A stretch of DNA of 64,000 nucleotides from positions 70,084,108-70,148,107 of the forward strand of contig OX393577.1 of the NCBI GenBank assembly GCA_947652605.1. The letters run 5' to 3'. The notes below the pieces were generated by a model, which worked only from the letters and a program-made list of their open reading frames with translations, was not told the DNA's origin and did not search any database. Both the position numbers and the translations under genes were made by a program. Position 1 is the stretch's first letter; each line of letters opens with the position of its first letter. The DNA comes from Elmis aenea (Eukaryota > Arthropoda > Insecta > Coleoptera > Elmidae). This document shows positions 50,601 to 63,624 of the stretch, one piece after another.

Positions 50601-53600
50601 CAAGTTGCACTTGAATAAAAATAACCTACGACACAATCCTCATATTATCTTCTAGGTACTAAAAGAGTTGATTAATTCTCAATTCGCTAATTATCTTTCA
50701 CCTTACCAATTTTTTCTGTGGCTTTAGCATTAGTCACTTTGTTTACATCGCCAGGAAACTCCTCAGAGTCAACAACCTTGGTCCTTGTAGTAATGGTTTA
50801 AAAATATCGAGCTATTTACCAATACAATTTTCTTGGATGTCTCACATATTAGTTGGCAACAAATTTTAAACATATCAAAGTTCTGGGAGAGTAAGTTATT
50901 TGTTTATTATTCAGAATTATTTTTGGCATGGATACACGTCCTATGAAAGTGTTTCAGCCTTCTGTGTGTAAAACATATGTCATACTTTACAAAAGAACGC
51001 GTTTTATATTTTTGAAGCATCAAATAATTACCTCGAAGATTGCTATTTTTAAGTTGTTACACATTCGCTTGATTTGTTTTATTGTAATTGTGTTTGAAAT
51101 ACTTGGGGCCTAATAATTCTTGCTATAAATTGCTTTTAATGCTTTCCTATATAATCGTAGGATTTATGTATGTCAAAATACATTTAATTGATTTACGTAA
51201 AACGTGTTTGGTGAACAAGATGCTTAAAAAATAACATCGATAAATTCAATACTTAATGTTAAAACTATCTTGTCTTGAGCACAAAATTTTAAATATTTCG
51301 AGCATAATGAGTTTAGGAATTTCCAAATTAGTTGGGTAAGATAAATAATTGAAAATATCTCACAAACAAAAAAACATCCTAAGACAAATACTTGACTACT
51401 TATGTATAACATTTAGGATGTCAACAATAAAATTTTCCACTTAATTAAATGGATTATATTAACCTACTTTGAGATACAAAGACAATTAGTCAGCCAATTA
51501 AGTCTTCTGTAAAAGTTCTTTTTTTTTTTACTGATTGAGGAGGCATGATTAATACTAACATAAATCTATTAAAAACAGGCGTTGTGTATAAAACTAAACA
51601 ACTGTATTGGCTGCAAAACTATTCCTAGTCTGTGAAATAATTATTACATGGAATATTAAAATTTCGCAACAGTAAAGCTGTAGAATTTTCACATATCAGG
51701 ATTTAAAATAAAATTAACATAAAATTATTTGAATGTTAGCAACAAAATTTTAAAACTCGCAGTTACATAAGTACGTTTAAATGTCAAAGTTACTGATTTG
51801 TTTTATTTCTAAAACACTGGCACGTTTTAATGGGACAGCTGTTATTCGCGAAAATATTAAAATTTCCGGCCAAACATTTCGCAAACATTATTATTTTCGT
51901 TGTTCCAAGTAACATAGGCTCATTTAAATGGACAGCATTATTTATTGTATTTGGCAGATTGAACAACGGAAAGAAACATAATATAAAATCCCACGGAATG
52001 AGATTAAAAAGCCCACATTATGTGAGCAAAAACCTAAGATTTTTTAAACTTTTCAAAATATTGCTTTAAGAACTTGCACAAAATATCAATATTCGCATTG
52101 TGCCTAATTTTTTCAAGCAGTTGTATTTATATATTAAATAAACCAGAATAGTTTATAAGTAGGTTTGATTAATTTTGTTAAAGTTGCTAAATTTCTTGCT
52201 CCTTAATAATATCAAAACATATTTCAGCTACGCCACCGCTTTCTTGAAAACTGAAACATTTTGAAACTAATGATTTATCTCTAGTAATTAGTGAGATCTT
52301 AACAGTAGTCATTAAATTTTTATCAACAGACCTACATACAAACATGCTTGAAATACGTTAATTAATATTAATTAATATTAATGCTTTGCTATTGGAAATT
52401 AAACTATTTGTTGTATAATATTTCCCTCATTATTTAAAAAAAAAAATGAGTAAACTATTTCAACAATCCTACAAACTGAAATCATCTTTATGCTAAATAA
52501 TTGTTTAAACCAATTAAATAAATCTGTATAATAGCAATAAATGTCCTTTAAATAAGTTATTTTGATTTTAACTTCAGTATTTAAACATTTTAGTTATTAT
52601 ATGTTTTCCTTTTTTTATGCGCTGGAATTCTCTTTTTCAAAAAGCTTTTAAAGTGATAGATTATTGGTTCTAAATAATTGTTTAATATAATTTAAACAAA
52701 TCAGAGCAATAGTAAAGCATATACTCACAATGTCACAATATTGCATTATTAAAGTAAATTTGAAAAAAGTAATATTTACTTACTGTGGCATTGCTATAAA
52801 TATGTGTAAATTAATTATTGCTTTTTCATTTTACCAATAAGAAAATGCAGTTTAAGGACAAAATTTTCTGTGACCAATATTTAATTTTCTCGATTTAAGA
52901 GCACTCAATTCAAGCATTAATTTTCCCAAGTTTTGATTTAAATATCAAAAATCTATCACTTTATACATGACAGTAAAACATGTCGTTTAATCCCTTGTCA
53001 AATGTTTTTGACCAACATATTTTGTATGAAAGTAGTAGTTTAGTTGTCGAGTCACCTATAACATGTTACATAAAAATTAATACGACAGACAGAATGTAAG
53101 TTTGCCAAACTTCATTGAAAAAGCAAAATTTACTACAAAATTCGTCACAGATATTGACGTCAAAAAATTCATATGACTCGAAGCTCACGTATATTTAACC
53201 TTCAGGTGATTGATACTCTTACAAAACGTTCTGGCAAACTACAAAACTACTCGCTGTGATCGAAAAATTCTAAATATGCGAAACGTAAAAGAAGATAACT
53301 TAAAAAGACCATATTTGCCAACAAAAAGTTATTATTTTGCCTTAGTCATAGCTCATAGATTAATACTGCATAAATGTACTTGCAGCTATAAATATGATTG
53401 TAACATAAAAATCAATATTTTGACGACTTTATGACAACAGAAAATTAGCTTATCAATACTAGATGTGTTAAAACATGGTTTTATTATTTATTAAGGTCTT
53501 TTGTAAAAATCTTGAGTGTGTTTACAACAAAATAACCTTGCCCTCAAACAATTATTACACAATGAGTTAGTTCAATGTTTAACAATTATATAATACACGT

Positions 53601-56600
53601 TTTTGAATATATTTACTCTATTTGTGCTAAATAAACACAAGAATAATTAAATTCATTATCATCATTAGATGAGTAGTGTTGTAATTCATAATTATATTTG
53701 ATTGAAGTGGCATAAAACCATCGAAAATTTCAAAAATTTTAGAATTACAGATTAATATATGGGAACTAGTTATAATCTTACGTCAGTGAAAAATAAATAC
53801 AACAAAAAAATCTTAGCAGCGGCAATTGGTAGCTAGACAGAAGCTAGTTATCTGGCAGCTTACACCATCTAGGTTTTTGCTGTTGATTTCATAACTACTT
53901 AAACAGTGAACAGTGGACTTTAAGACACTGAAAATAACTTTAGATTCGAAAACGGTTCTGTGCTTGGATAAAACGCGATCTCGCAAAGTGAAATTGTCAC
54001 ATAAAAAAATCCTGTACCGATTTTACTTGCGAAAAAATTGGGTACATTTCTTAGAAGACAATCTTATGTATTTATTGAATGCTATTACCTATTAATGTAT
54101 ATAATAATATAATATATAATAATAAATAAACACAATTATTCTAGAGACTCAGTTTGCAATAACTTTCACAGAATAATCTTTTTTTTTTTAAATTTTTAAC
54201 ACCTACGGTGTTTGAGTTATTAATACTGGTCTAATAGGCCAACCATCAATTTTTTTCTAATAAATCTTAAAACTAAATACTTAACAACTAGTGTCCATCC
54301 ATTGATGTCTTCTAGAATAATCTAGAATAATCTTAGCGTAAAAATAATCATAACCAGATGAAATAAGAGTAACTTTAGACTTCCATCAAGCGTGCACAGC
54401 AAAAAACGAAAGAAAAAATCTATGTAGATCGTTAGCTCATAAAACATTGCGCTATAAAACAGCAAGTCGCTACATAAATCTTTTGTAAACATAGGAAAAT
54501 ACTTAGTGACACTAGTCTTTTTATTTCTGTTTCGAAGCCAGTGAAAAACAAACAAGTTTTTTCTACAAAAACCTAAGCTAGGCACAGTACTATCATATTT
54601 CCAGTTAACGTAAATATAGACCAAAAATTTAGCGTTGTAAACAAAGTAGCTCAATACATTTTCCTTTTGTCACTCACAAAAACACAAAAATTAACTAAAC
54701 GGTTCTCTTTTCAACAAGAAATTATTGTTTCGTTTAAGATTTGTACCTATTTCATAAATTTTGAAGCTGTACGTCTAAAGAACTCATTTACCATTGCTGT
54801 TCGCAATTGCAAGTTTGCTAACCACGAGTTTTCTTTAGATGAAACGAAAAATGCATCAAAAATTCGCAGCTTTAATGTTATCCCAACTTTGAGAACTAAA
54901 GCTCTTAAGATTTCTCAGATGCCTTTCAACTGCCTTTAACGTTCTGTGAATAAACGTGCCAAATGTTCCGCGACCAAAATTCGAAGATTTAGCGAAACTT
55001 GATAATGAAACAGTACCAAACTTTGCTGTTTTCTATCAGAAAATTATTTTTAACATACAAAATAGAATACAAAATAATACTATGTCGGCTAATATTTGGG
55101 AGTCGACTTTCCATAAAGAAAACTCCGCGAAAAATGCAAGCTGTGAATAAAAGGCCAATAATTTTAGACACTTACTTCCTCTAAACTGAAGAGAACTCCT
55201 CCAATGGGAGCACCAAAAGCTACGGAAACCCCAGCTGCCGCGGCTGCAGAAAGAATTTCCCTTTTCTTCGCTTCGTTTCTTCCGTACTTGGGAAATAGAT
55301 ACGATAAAATATTACCTACAATTATTTTATATCGTAAGTCGCAAAAATTTAACGCATTCACAGCAAACAATAAAAGCACAAACGTATTAAAACATCACGC
55401 GAATATTAAGCACACTCAAATATATTTTTGCCTGAAATATCTGGCTACTAACTGATACTATTTTGACTAACATTTTGAAAACGTATTCGCTTTTCGCCCC
55501 AAATAATAAAAATTAATTAATCCCTTTCTTGCATATAGGTAGATACGGTTCAAAAAATTTGTTTTGTTGCAAATCTAGCGCAATCTAACCCAACCCAAAA
55601 TTAAGGTTAACATAAAACCAAAATTACTTTTTTAATAACCCATCACGGGCGTAAATGATGTTAAAAAACGAACACAAATATAATGAACAATTCGGCGAAA
55701 GCTTTCAGCGTAATTGAGTTACAAAATTATTTCCGGTCGATTACACAACTGAAAACTAGATAAAAATGAAAATTACCTATTGCACACGCAATGTGCACCA
55801 TCGGGCCTTCTTTGCCAAGACTAAGGCCCGCTGAGACGGACAAAATAAGGCCCACGCACTTAATTATGAGCGTCCATTTGCCAAGGTATCCTCGAATAAT
55901 GAATCCACTCAGGATTGTTTTAATCTGAAAAGGAAAACACACATACATTACACAAACAGAACAACATTTCGTTGTAATAAATACGTTGTATTTCAAGACA
56001 TCAATGGTATTTTACGATTTTTTTCGCGGCTCATTCGGGTATTTGTTAGAAATCTACGTCTATACGCTTTAAGACTAAGCAAATTTCGACCTCATTCGTC
56101 CTTTAAGAATAGGTTGCACAATTAAACAATTTTTTAAAAAATATTCTATTACTATAGTAAGGTGAAAATAGTTTGTAGTAGTGGCCAAATAAGCATGGAT
56201 GATCGTTGAGCAAGTCGTGCCATGGAATTTTGTGCTTAACCTCTGTCAAAATTACAAACGCTAGCTTATATTTAGCAATTGATGATTCTTACCTCAGGAA
56301 TACCGGATCCACACGCGTATGGAGCGAACATACGCACCAACGAAGCAGATAGTGCGGCGAAAAGTAACGCCCATACAATATAAAATAAATATGATATTAT
56401 GTAAGCTCCTGCACCCTCTCTGCTTTGGCCCAAGACTTCCGACCACGTTAACCACTGTAAAACAAAAAGAACCCTTGACTTGGTACAAAATTTCGTGCCA
56501 TTATTTTCTCACCTGTGAACAATTTTTCACGTCGAAACTAGTTTCGTTCGACGACCAACAGCATTGCTCTTGATTCAACCAGAAGGCTTGTGGACAGATT

Positions 56601-59600
56601 CCAAATTTCAGATCAGTCATCCAACTAGCACCTATATCTATGATACCGGCGACTCCACCGGTAAACAGACCCACTAGAAGTACACACAGCCATCCGGACC
56701 AGGCGTCATGGGCGCCTTCGATCAAGTTCCAAAGGGAATCCTGTTTCTTTTTAACGATATACCTATGCCGCATTCGGTCTCTGGCGATGTCCCTTTGCCA
56801 ATCGATCGTGTGGAAATCGTCATATTGGCCAATACCGGGGATGTCGCCCGATTCTATCAAAAACAAAAATAAACACAATCACTTTATGTATAGCCTGATA
56901 TATGCTCTTCTGTTGTCAAAATATCTCTAACGCAGAACTAGCTATATCAATTTTATAGGCCAATTGAGCGGCGTAAGAAGTGTATTGGTTGTGGTTAAGG
57001 CAGAAAAACGCAATTCAAACCTTGTAACATGGTCAGCTTATTGCCACATTATTACATTTATTGATTATACTTCCAAACATCACGCACACATTTCATAACT
57101 GTCTGTTTACTTCCATCAACTTAATTTATGTAAACCTCGTTTTAGGAACCATCAAGAAACAGATAATATGAATATGTTTTGATAAAATCAGTTCTTAAAG
57201 AACCTCCTACAGAGAGGCTAGACCAGCTTCGAGACTTTAACCCTTATAACACCGCTTTTGTTTTGTGACACGTAATACCACTGGGGTCGTATTGACCCCA
57301 TAGCTCTTTACTATATAAAACTGTGATTATCAAGTAAAAAAATTTTTCCAAACTCGTTATACATTGTTTAAACAACTTATGGTAATATCAAATACTCAAA
57401 AATAGTTACTAGTAATTTATTTTAAATTTTAATTAATAATAAAAATAGAAAATAAAACTGTTCTTCGTTTATGTTACGTTTGCAGGCCGAACAAGTAATT
57501 GTCTGGTGACACTAATATAGCGTCGTCTTGATATCCAAATTTAGTTGAATACCGGTCCCTCTTATGCGAATCGACTAGTTCCTTAGGGAGCTCTGGTCTG
57601 TTCTTCCGTACAATACCAAGAAATGTTAGATTCTTTTCTTTCAAATCTCTGGCAAGTTCGAGACTCGTAAAAAACTTATTGGTGGTCACATTCCCCCCTG
57701 ATTTCTCTAACCCCTGTATCATTTCTAAAACGACTCGTTTGCCTTGATTGCGTTCACGCTGGTCACCTGTTTTACCACTGTATATCTGGCAATTGTAAAC
57801 GTATGCGGTTTGGCAAATCCTTATGCCACATTCCTGGCTTTGGTGATACCTATATACTGTTTGAATAGGCACCTCGGAAAGAACAGCTGTTTGTCAACTG
57901 TTATGTTCTCATAGGGAATGTACGCATCTTGTAGAGTATGTAGCCATAATTCTAAAAGTGTTCGAATTGGTCTCAATTTTTTCTTCTTGCTTGAGCATTA
58001 TCAAAACGCAGTTTTTGTTGAATATAGGACGTCCATCTTCAACATTCCACAAATTTGTAATCCCTTCGTTATGAGATTTATAAACTCCTGCTAATATCAG
58101 CAGACCAATGAAGCGTAGAAACTCCTTGGCATTCACATCTTTCCATAAATCTCCATGCTACAGTTTGCCTTCTGCATTGGTCCATCGAACGGCGTAGTTG
58201 ACAAGTACGCAATTAGATAAAATTATAGCTCATTGACAAAGCTAAACAACGTTCTAAAATCAATGCACTTTGCATAGTATTAGGGGTCACCGGTGACTCC
58301 AGTGGTATTACGTGTACCTTAATTAAATGTTTGAAAAACAACTCATGCTGCAAAAAGCGTACTACACCAAAACATAATATATACTGTTTTGTGTAAAGTC
58401 AAATTTTTTGGGAATTTTATGAAGCAGCATTTCAAAAATATACAACTTCAAACCCCATGGTAGTATTGTATAAGGGTTAAGGAAGCTTCTGGTGAAGAGT
58501 AAAGGTGGGTACACACGCTAGAGAAAAGTCTCGCAACTCGGGTCTATAGACAGGGTGTTGCTGTGTGAACAGCTCGATAGATCGGTGCCGCTAGATCGAC
58601 CCTCGGCAAGTTTTGGTCTAGTTAGAGGGTCGTGTGAATACCTCAAATATTTGTCTCGTCACTCGCTCTAAACAGATCCAAACGTTTGGAAATTTATGCT
58701 AGACTGCCTATGCGTCCCTTCGTCACGATTTAAAAATCAACTACAGTACTTATAGAAAATTTATACTGATATTGTGCGACGTTTTTCACAAATAACTTTC
58801 TATTTTAATTTGAAAAAAGGCAATAAATCAACACTAAAATTTTTAATCGAATAGTAAAAAAACGTAACATTGTCAAATGACAACTTCTAAAATTTTAGTA
58901 TACCTACATCACTTTAAAATTGTAGCTTGTTCAAACCTCGGTAATAATTGTTCAAATCGAATCGGATCGATATTATTTATGACAAGTAATTTGGTATTTC
59001 CAAGCACGCATTGTTGTAAAATTCAAATTTTAGAAACTTATTTTATTTATAATGATTCAGTTTAAAATTCTACAGTAATAAATGTTATTTCCTTTATTAT
59101 TAAATTTAGCTATAAGCTATAAACAAACAAAGATGTATTTAAATGAGGTTCAACCCATTCCTACTGAATGAATATAGTTTCTGTATTCTAGGAAGTCGAA
59201 TCCTATTGTTTATCACGGATTTTCCGAACATGTGTTTCAGGTACAAAACCCTTTCTATAATACTTTGACCAATCAGAGCTTTATGATAACATTCGTGTAA
59301 TTATTTGAAATTTAAGATGAACAAAAATTTTAAACAGTGTTTAGATAAATTTTAAAGACAGCAGACTGAGAGTGCGGCATATTTTAGTTTTATGTGACAA
59401 AAAAATTGCATCTTTTTTAAAGTGTATCATAAAATAAATTATTGCTAAGGAGTTCAATTGCCAAATAGGTTTAAGTTTTCCATACCGATTTTAATATTTT
59501 TATAGTAGGGTCCGACCTTTCTCAATAATAACATTCCATTTGAACTTGAACTAGCGCAATACATAATGATGAACTTTTTAAATAAATAGTTAAAAAAAAC

Positions 59601-62600
59601 TTTGAGTTGTAATTCTGTGGTACACAATAATTTAATATTATAGTTTGCATAAACCCTATTATAATATAATCGTTTAATTCCCTATAATTTTAAATTCAAA
59701 ATAATACACGGCACTTTTCTCGAACTGGCATTTCGATAATGAATTGAACAAAGAGCAAATACCGAAGAGAGAGCAAACAGCGCAACACTCGTGTGAACAC
59801 CCTGGCAAGTAGTTGCAGCTAGGGCTGAGGTGAGGAGTGTCCCGACGTCACGGTCGAAACAAAAATTGCATTACGTGTGAACACGCGCTAGTTCAGTTTA
59901 GAGACTTGTGTCGCAACTTTACTCTAGCGTGTGTACTTACCTTAATAAAGAGTCTCGAAACTTATCTACCATTTCTACTAGAGATTCATCACAGATAAGT
60001 GTTACTGACCAGAAATTATTATAAACGCAGACATAGCTATTGGCAAAATAATAATAAAACACACTCACCATGGCTCCCACTAAATCCAACGGAATCTGCA
60101 AAAATAAAACAAAATATAAGTTCATACATCGCTTCCAAAGATAATTCTTATTTACATCTATTGCGCATTATTAGCTGTTAGAAAAAATCGCGCGTTCACC
60201 ATCAAATAAGATAAGCTACCGAGTTAATTGTCTACAGCAATTAACAAACTGTTTTAGTTTAGTTGAAGGGTGAAAGCGTATCGACTCGATTTTAAACAGT
60301 TGCACTTTTTAAACTGTTAAGTAACAAATAATTCTGTTAGATTTGCTTCGTCCAATGTTCAAAACATAAGAAAGTCTCAGTTAAGTTTGGTTCAGTTAAT
60401 CTAATGAATCATTTTTAGGAACGATATGTACAGGCAATTATAAAACCACCCTTTAAAAATTCTTTAACAAAAACTTCGTTTTTGCGAGCACTCTGGCGTA
60501 TGCAAATTCAAGATAAACATGTTTTCGGGCCATCTTCAGTTCGATGATAAGACGGAGATAAAATATCATTTATTTCAGCTCCAGACACAACTAAAAACGC
60601 ATAATTCATGTGAATGAACTATGGACGTATGCATACTGTTGAATTATTTATTTTAAATACAAAACTTTACTTCAAAATTCTCTGATCTTATTTGTGAAAA
60701 AATCTTTACTCGCAGAATGTCTTTCAAGACTCTTGTATCTTAGTAAGTTAATTTCTTATTTGTTTAATATTAGTCTAGATTTTATTCAACAACAGATTAT
60801 TCTCATAAATAAGATAAGCAATTCTTCAACTATGTAATCCACAAAGCTTTGGTATACTATCATTTAGAAAGACACTTTTAAATACGTTGCTTCAAATGAC
60901 TCGCTAAACATATTTAATGTATTTGCTATCGTTAAAATTCTGGATTTCTTCGATATACTTTGAGTTTGCTGCGAATTTCACATGCAAAGATTTTTTTTAA
61001 ATGACTTTTATCCTTTGCCCAACAAGTAAGTACCTACTACAATATTTAACCAACTTTTTAAGTGAGTTTGCTAAATTTCCAGTTCTTTAAGCACACTGCG
61101 GCTACAAGCTTGACTACCTCACCAAAACACAATCCTAACGGAACGCGAATAATTAAATCCGTAGCAGCTTTTTTTTAATTTGCAGATAAATGCGTTTAAA
61201 CTACTGATTTCGAGAGACATTTATTCTATTCTTAGACGCGAATGACGTGTTGCGTCTCTTTAGGGATCACAGTAGCGTCACATTGCTGTCGAAGTGGCGA
61301 GAGACATTGAATATTTAAATTAGTAATTACATAATAATTGCTAGAGCACCAGAAATTCTATAAACGAAATGAAAACACAGAAATGAAATCGCCAACTACA
61401 TTATATTTTTGCGTAACGATTAAGCGTCAGAAATTTATAATTTGAAATTATCTTGGGACGTGCTACATTTCAAGTTGTTGGGTATTGTTGAGATTATGTT
61501 AATAATATCAAGAAAATAAGTTATCTAAGGAATAATCTGATAATTAGGTACGATAAACTAATGGCAAATTAAAATCTAATTGTTTCGTAAATAAAAACAT
61601 CATTTATGCCTTTTTTTGTACGTGGTGTGGTTTTCAGTGGTATAAATTTTGTAGCGAATCCAAAATTAGAGTAATAGTTAAACCGCATAAACGATTTAGT
61701 TGTAAACAATCCTAATTTCGTTTTATTAGTAGCTAAGAATGAATTTAAATTTCGGAATAGCTACTTTGCATCCAGTTGCAAATTTTTTAGCAGATTAACA
61801 ATGACCTAGATCCGAGCACATATATTGTACCTCAAATATAACAAGGAAAAATTTATATTGCAAGAATTAGGATACTTTGAATAACATGTTGCATATTTTT
61901 TCCACCAATACTAGATTAAAAATATTGTGGACTGTTCCATGCTCTGTGGAAACAATGGAACAACCTTATGGTCGCATCGAGCTATTATTTTTCTATTTAA
62001 TATTTTTATATTCAGTTAACTGGATACGAAAATCAAGTTTTCTAAACAATGGTCAATGCAGACAAATAAACTTACAGTGTAAGCTTCCCTCATCATCTTC
62101 CTGAGATCTTTGTGTACTTCTATCTCCGCCCCCCGACGTGGTGATGTCGATCATATCGTCATCAGGTGTTACAGATGACACTCCAGCACCGTTAGTGTAC
62201 TGTTAAATTACAAACAACACATTAAACAAATTTTAATCACTACACTTGTGAATTACAAAAACGCGATTACTGACACAGAACTGCATACTGTCAATTCCCT
62301 GCTTAAACATCATCCACTCTGGCATGCGCGGCCTATCCGATCGATATGAGTTTTCGGGTCAAACACACAACCTACGCATTTTATCAATGGGAAAAAAGTT
62401 TCAAAAAGGGACACAAATTTGTGATGAAACACCCTAATTTCAAACGAACAGTTTCCCGGAAATACGGACACTGGTTTATACTTTTAAAGTCGAAACAATG
62501 TCACAGTAAACGTTGTTATCAAGAATAAACAGTTTTGGCTTATAATAGTAATTGAACCTGATTGATCATACATTAAAGCTGTCCTTGGAACATGAGGAAT

Positions 62601-63590
62601 TGCTGAAATTACATATCTTACTTAAGACGAAGACTACGAAATACTGCAATTACTTCGTGAATTCCAACCGCTAAAGAAGGCATTATAAAAGGTTCTTAAA
62701 ATTCTCGAATAATTTTTACTCGCAAAATTAATTTGAAAGCGCCCCTTTTTAAAGCAACGTAAAAATGAGTTAAAAGCCATTCGAATGTAAATGAAAATTT
62801 ATTTTCACATGCAACCACGTTCGGCACATAACATAACAATAATAATGAAGTTTTCCCGAGTTCCGGTCAGTTAAAAACATCAAATATACCACATAAATAC
62901 ATGTTACAGTTAACAATTATTATTTATCCTAACGTTCTGTTAAAAAGTCCAACATTTTTGCTGTATTTGTTGTTGACTCTTCTCAACTAAATACTAAATA
63001 CAAACACACGTACAACTAATAATTTACAATATTAATTACATATAAACTTTGTCGTTATTCAAGGAAATGCTAAACGAAACAGTTTCTGAGGTCGGTTCTG
63101 CTAATTTCGTATTGTAAATATGATTAACTGCTATTGCACCGTTCTGTTTTGTGTATAAAATTCATCACAAAATACTATGTACACAGTTCTGGTACAATAT
63201 GACGAGTTTGTTTAAATTTTATGGGGCCATATATTTTTAAAACAAGATGAAATTCTTCTACTAAAGGCTTGGTAAAATATAGTCATTTCATTATGCTATC
63301 AACCTTAATAAAATTAAAGTGATTTGGTAGGGGCTCTGTGAAAATAAATTATATAAATCTGCACACAATTAACGTTAGAATCACCGAACGTAAAAATTTG
63401 TGGTAATCAATTTCGTCAACTTTAGCTCTCCACAAAAATCATTCTGCATTGTGAGTAGTTGTTTTCAAGTAATAAAGCAGTTAACTTTGTAAAAAGAAAT
63501 GATAATGTAACGTACCTGCACATACGGAAACTGTGCAGGCCTGTGGGGTCCAAATCTGTTTATTCCAAAAAATTCCAGAATAGCAAACAT
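35637..63590 (-). CDS. ClC-c: ClC-3/4/5-type chloride/proton exchanger
   Basis: Thirteen minus-strand exons join in frame: 63516-63590, 62076-62199, 60069-60095, 56513-56853, 56293-56454, 55777-55924, 55176-55315, 50340-50522, 50072-50286, 46934-47494, 42351-42514, 35782-35995, 35637-35727, giving 814 aa. Domains: cytosolic N-terminus (1-120) with DDFHTIDW; the ClC membrane core (about 120-640); two CBS domains (about 655-715 and 745-805). Selectivity motifs are GSGIPE (238-243), GKEGP with gating Glu282, and GLFIP (523-527). The proton glutamate is Glu389 in FFELVPF. Both glutamates mark a 2Cl-/H+ exchanger of endosomes and lysosomes, not a channel. The C-terminus [16 protein letters not shown]...LFN is typical of the family. 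The start is the first in-frame ATG, with a stop two codons upstream. It is the fly ClC-c type by inference. Confidence 0.95.
35996..42350. other. ClC intron 12
   Basis: A 6.4-kb AT-rich intron between the two CBS exons. Two CACGTG boxes (37079-37084 and 37115-37120) lie 36 bp apart; the second sits in TCACGTGA. Short chance ORFs only. Confidence 0.5.
43005..43560. mobile_element. possible MITE rich in inverted TTGTCAATA motifs
   Basis: The left end has CTTCAGACGATCAATATAT; near 43478-43505 the sequence AATATTGATCGTGTAAGG is its near complement. The whole stretch repeats ATTGTCAATATT-like palindromic motifs in both orientations, and the outer edges show GGGGGCTTC and GAACCCCGC. The exact ends and target duplication are unclear. 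Confidence 0.45.
45995..46022. repeat. GTAT microsatellite
   Basis: About 6.5 uninterrupted GTAT units followed by an ACACATGTGCGTATGTGTGT tract. An ordinary simple repeat in an intron. Confidence 0.95.
47495..50071. other. ClC intron 9
   Basis: A 2.6-kb AT-rich intron between exons coding around residues 472-473. Only short chance ORFs on both strands (for example 47508-47831); nothing recognisable. Confidence 0.5.
50523..55175. other. ClC intron 7
   Basis: A 4.7-kb very AT-rich intron. It contains a short ATTAATATTAATTAATATTA palindromic run near 52360-52381 and chance ORFs such as 54322-54654. No repeat or gene family is recognised. Confidence 0.5.
57241..58476 (-). mobile_element. degenerate piggyBac-type element
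   Basis: TTAA lies directly outside both ends (57237-57240 and 58477-58480). The element begins CCCTTATAA and ends TTGTATAAGGG. Sub-terminal inverted repeats ACACGTAATACCACTGG (left, from about 57269) and CCAGTGGTATTACGTGT (right, to about 58315) are asymmetric in distance from the ends, as known for piggyBac. A minus-strand transposase remnant fills the middle. Confidence 0.88.
57474..58136 (-). pseudogene. piggyBac transposase fragment (DDE_Tnp_1_7)
   Basis: Two minus-strand open segments (57909-58136 and 57474-57872) in a broken frame encode part of a PGBD4-like transposase: [16 protein letters not shown], then [51 protein letters not shown] and [16 protein letters not shown]. In active members the second catalytic Asp sits in TCDNFFTS; here the place reads TTNKFFTS. 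The first catalytic Asp region (ADAKTGY in relatives) appears deleted. N- and C-terminal parts are missing. It is dead. Confidence 0.85.
58503..59942. mobile_element. non-autonomous TIR element, TAA target duplication
   Basis: The left end AGGTGGGTACACACGCTAGA and the right end complement AGGTAAGTACACACGCTAGA are imperfect inverted repeats, continuing into TCGCAAC and TTGCGAC. TAA flanks both sides (58500-58502 and 59943-59945). Inside near both ends are GTGTGAACA and CTAGA or GCTAG motifs in opposite orientation. No transposase ORF. A 3-bp TAA duplication fits PIF/Harbinger, but the superfamily is uncertain. Confidence 0.7.
60069..60095 (-). other. ClC-c: 27-nt microexon of the ClC gene
   Basis: Acceptor TTTTTGCAG and donor GTGAGT bound 27 nt that join in frame as split Tyr, SVGFSGSH, split Glu. 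It is needed for this joining: the 62076-62199 exon ends with one base and the next exon starts with two, so skipping the microexon also keeps the frame. It may therefore be optional. Confidence 0.8.
60096..63515. other. ClC introns 1 and 2 with exon 2
   Basis: AT-rich introns of 2.0 kb (60096-62075) and 1.3 kb (62200-63515) on either side of exon 62076-62199. No further genes or clear repeats are seen. Confidence 0.5.
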
Positions 63591-63618
63591 CCCAATTTAC
63601 TCATGGTTTAGACAGCAT
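63560..63618 (-). promoter_or_regulatory. upstream ORFs before the ClC start codon
   Basis: Reading the minus strand, an ATG at 63618 opens ATG-CTG-TCT-AAA-CCA-TGA. Its TGA overlaps the next ATG (63604), which opens a 14-codon frame ending at 63560, past the main ATG at 63590. If the 5' leader includes these, they could lower translation. A good acceptor (CTTCGTAG) at about 63623 suggests a further 5' exon. Confidence 0.4.
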
Positions 63619-63624
63619 TGTCCT

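Larger units (their letters stand above)
56854..60068. other. ClC intron 3, mostly transposon-derived
   Basis: A 3.2-kb intron made largely of two DNA transposon insertions side by side: a piggyBac relic (57241-58476) and a TIR element (58503-59942). Without them the intron would be about 0.5 kb. Confidence 0.7.

Noticed and set aside
54322..54939. ORFs of 110 aa (minus) and 90 aa (plus) in a ClC intron
   Set aside because: No recognisable motif, AT-driven codons and no splice support; likely chance.
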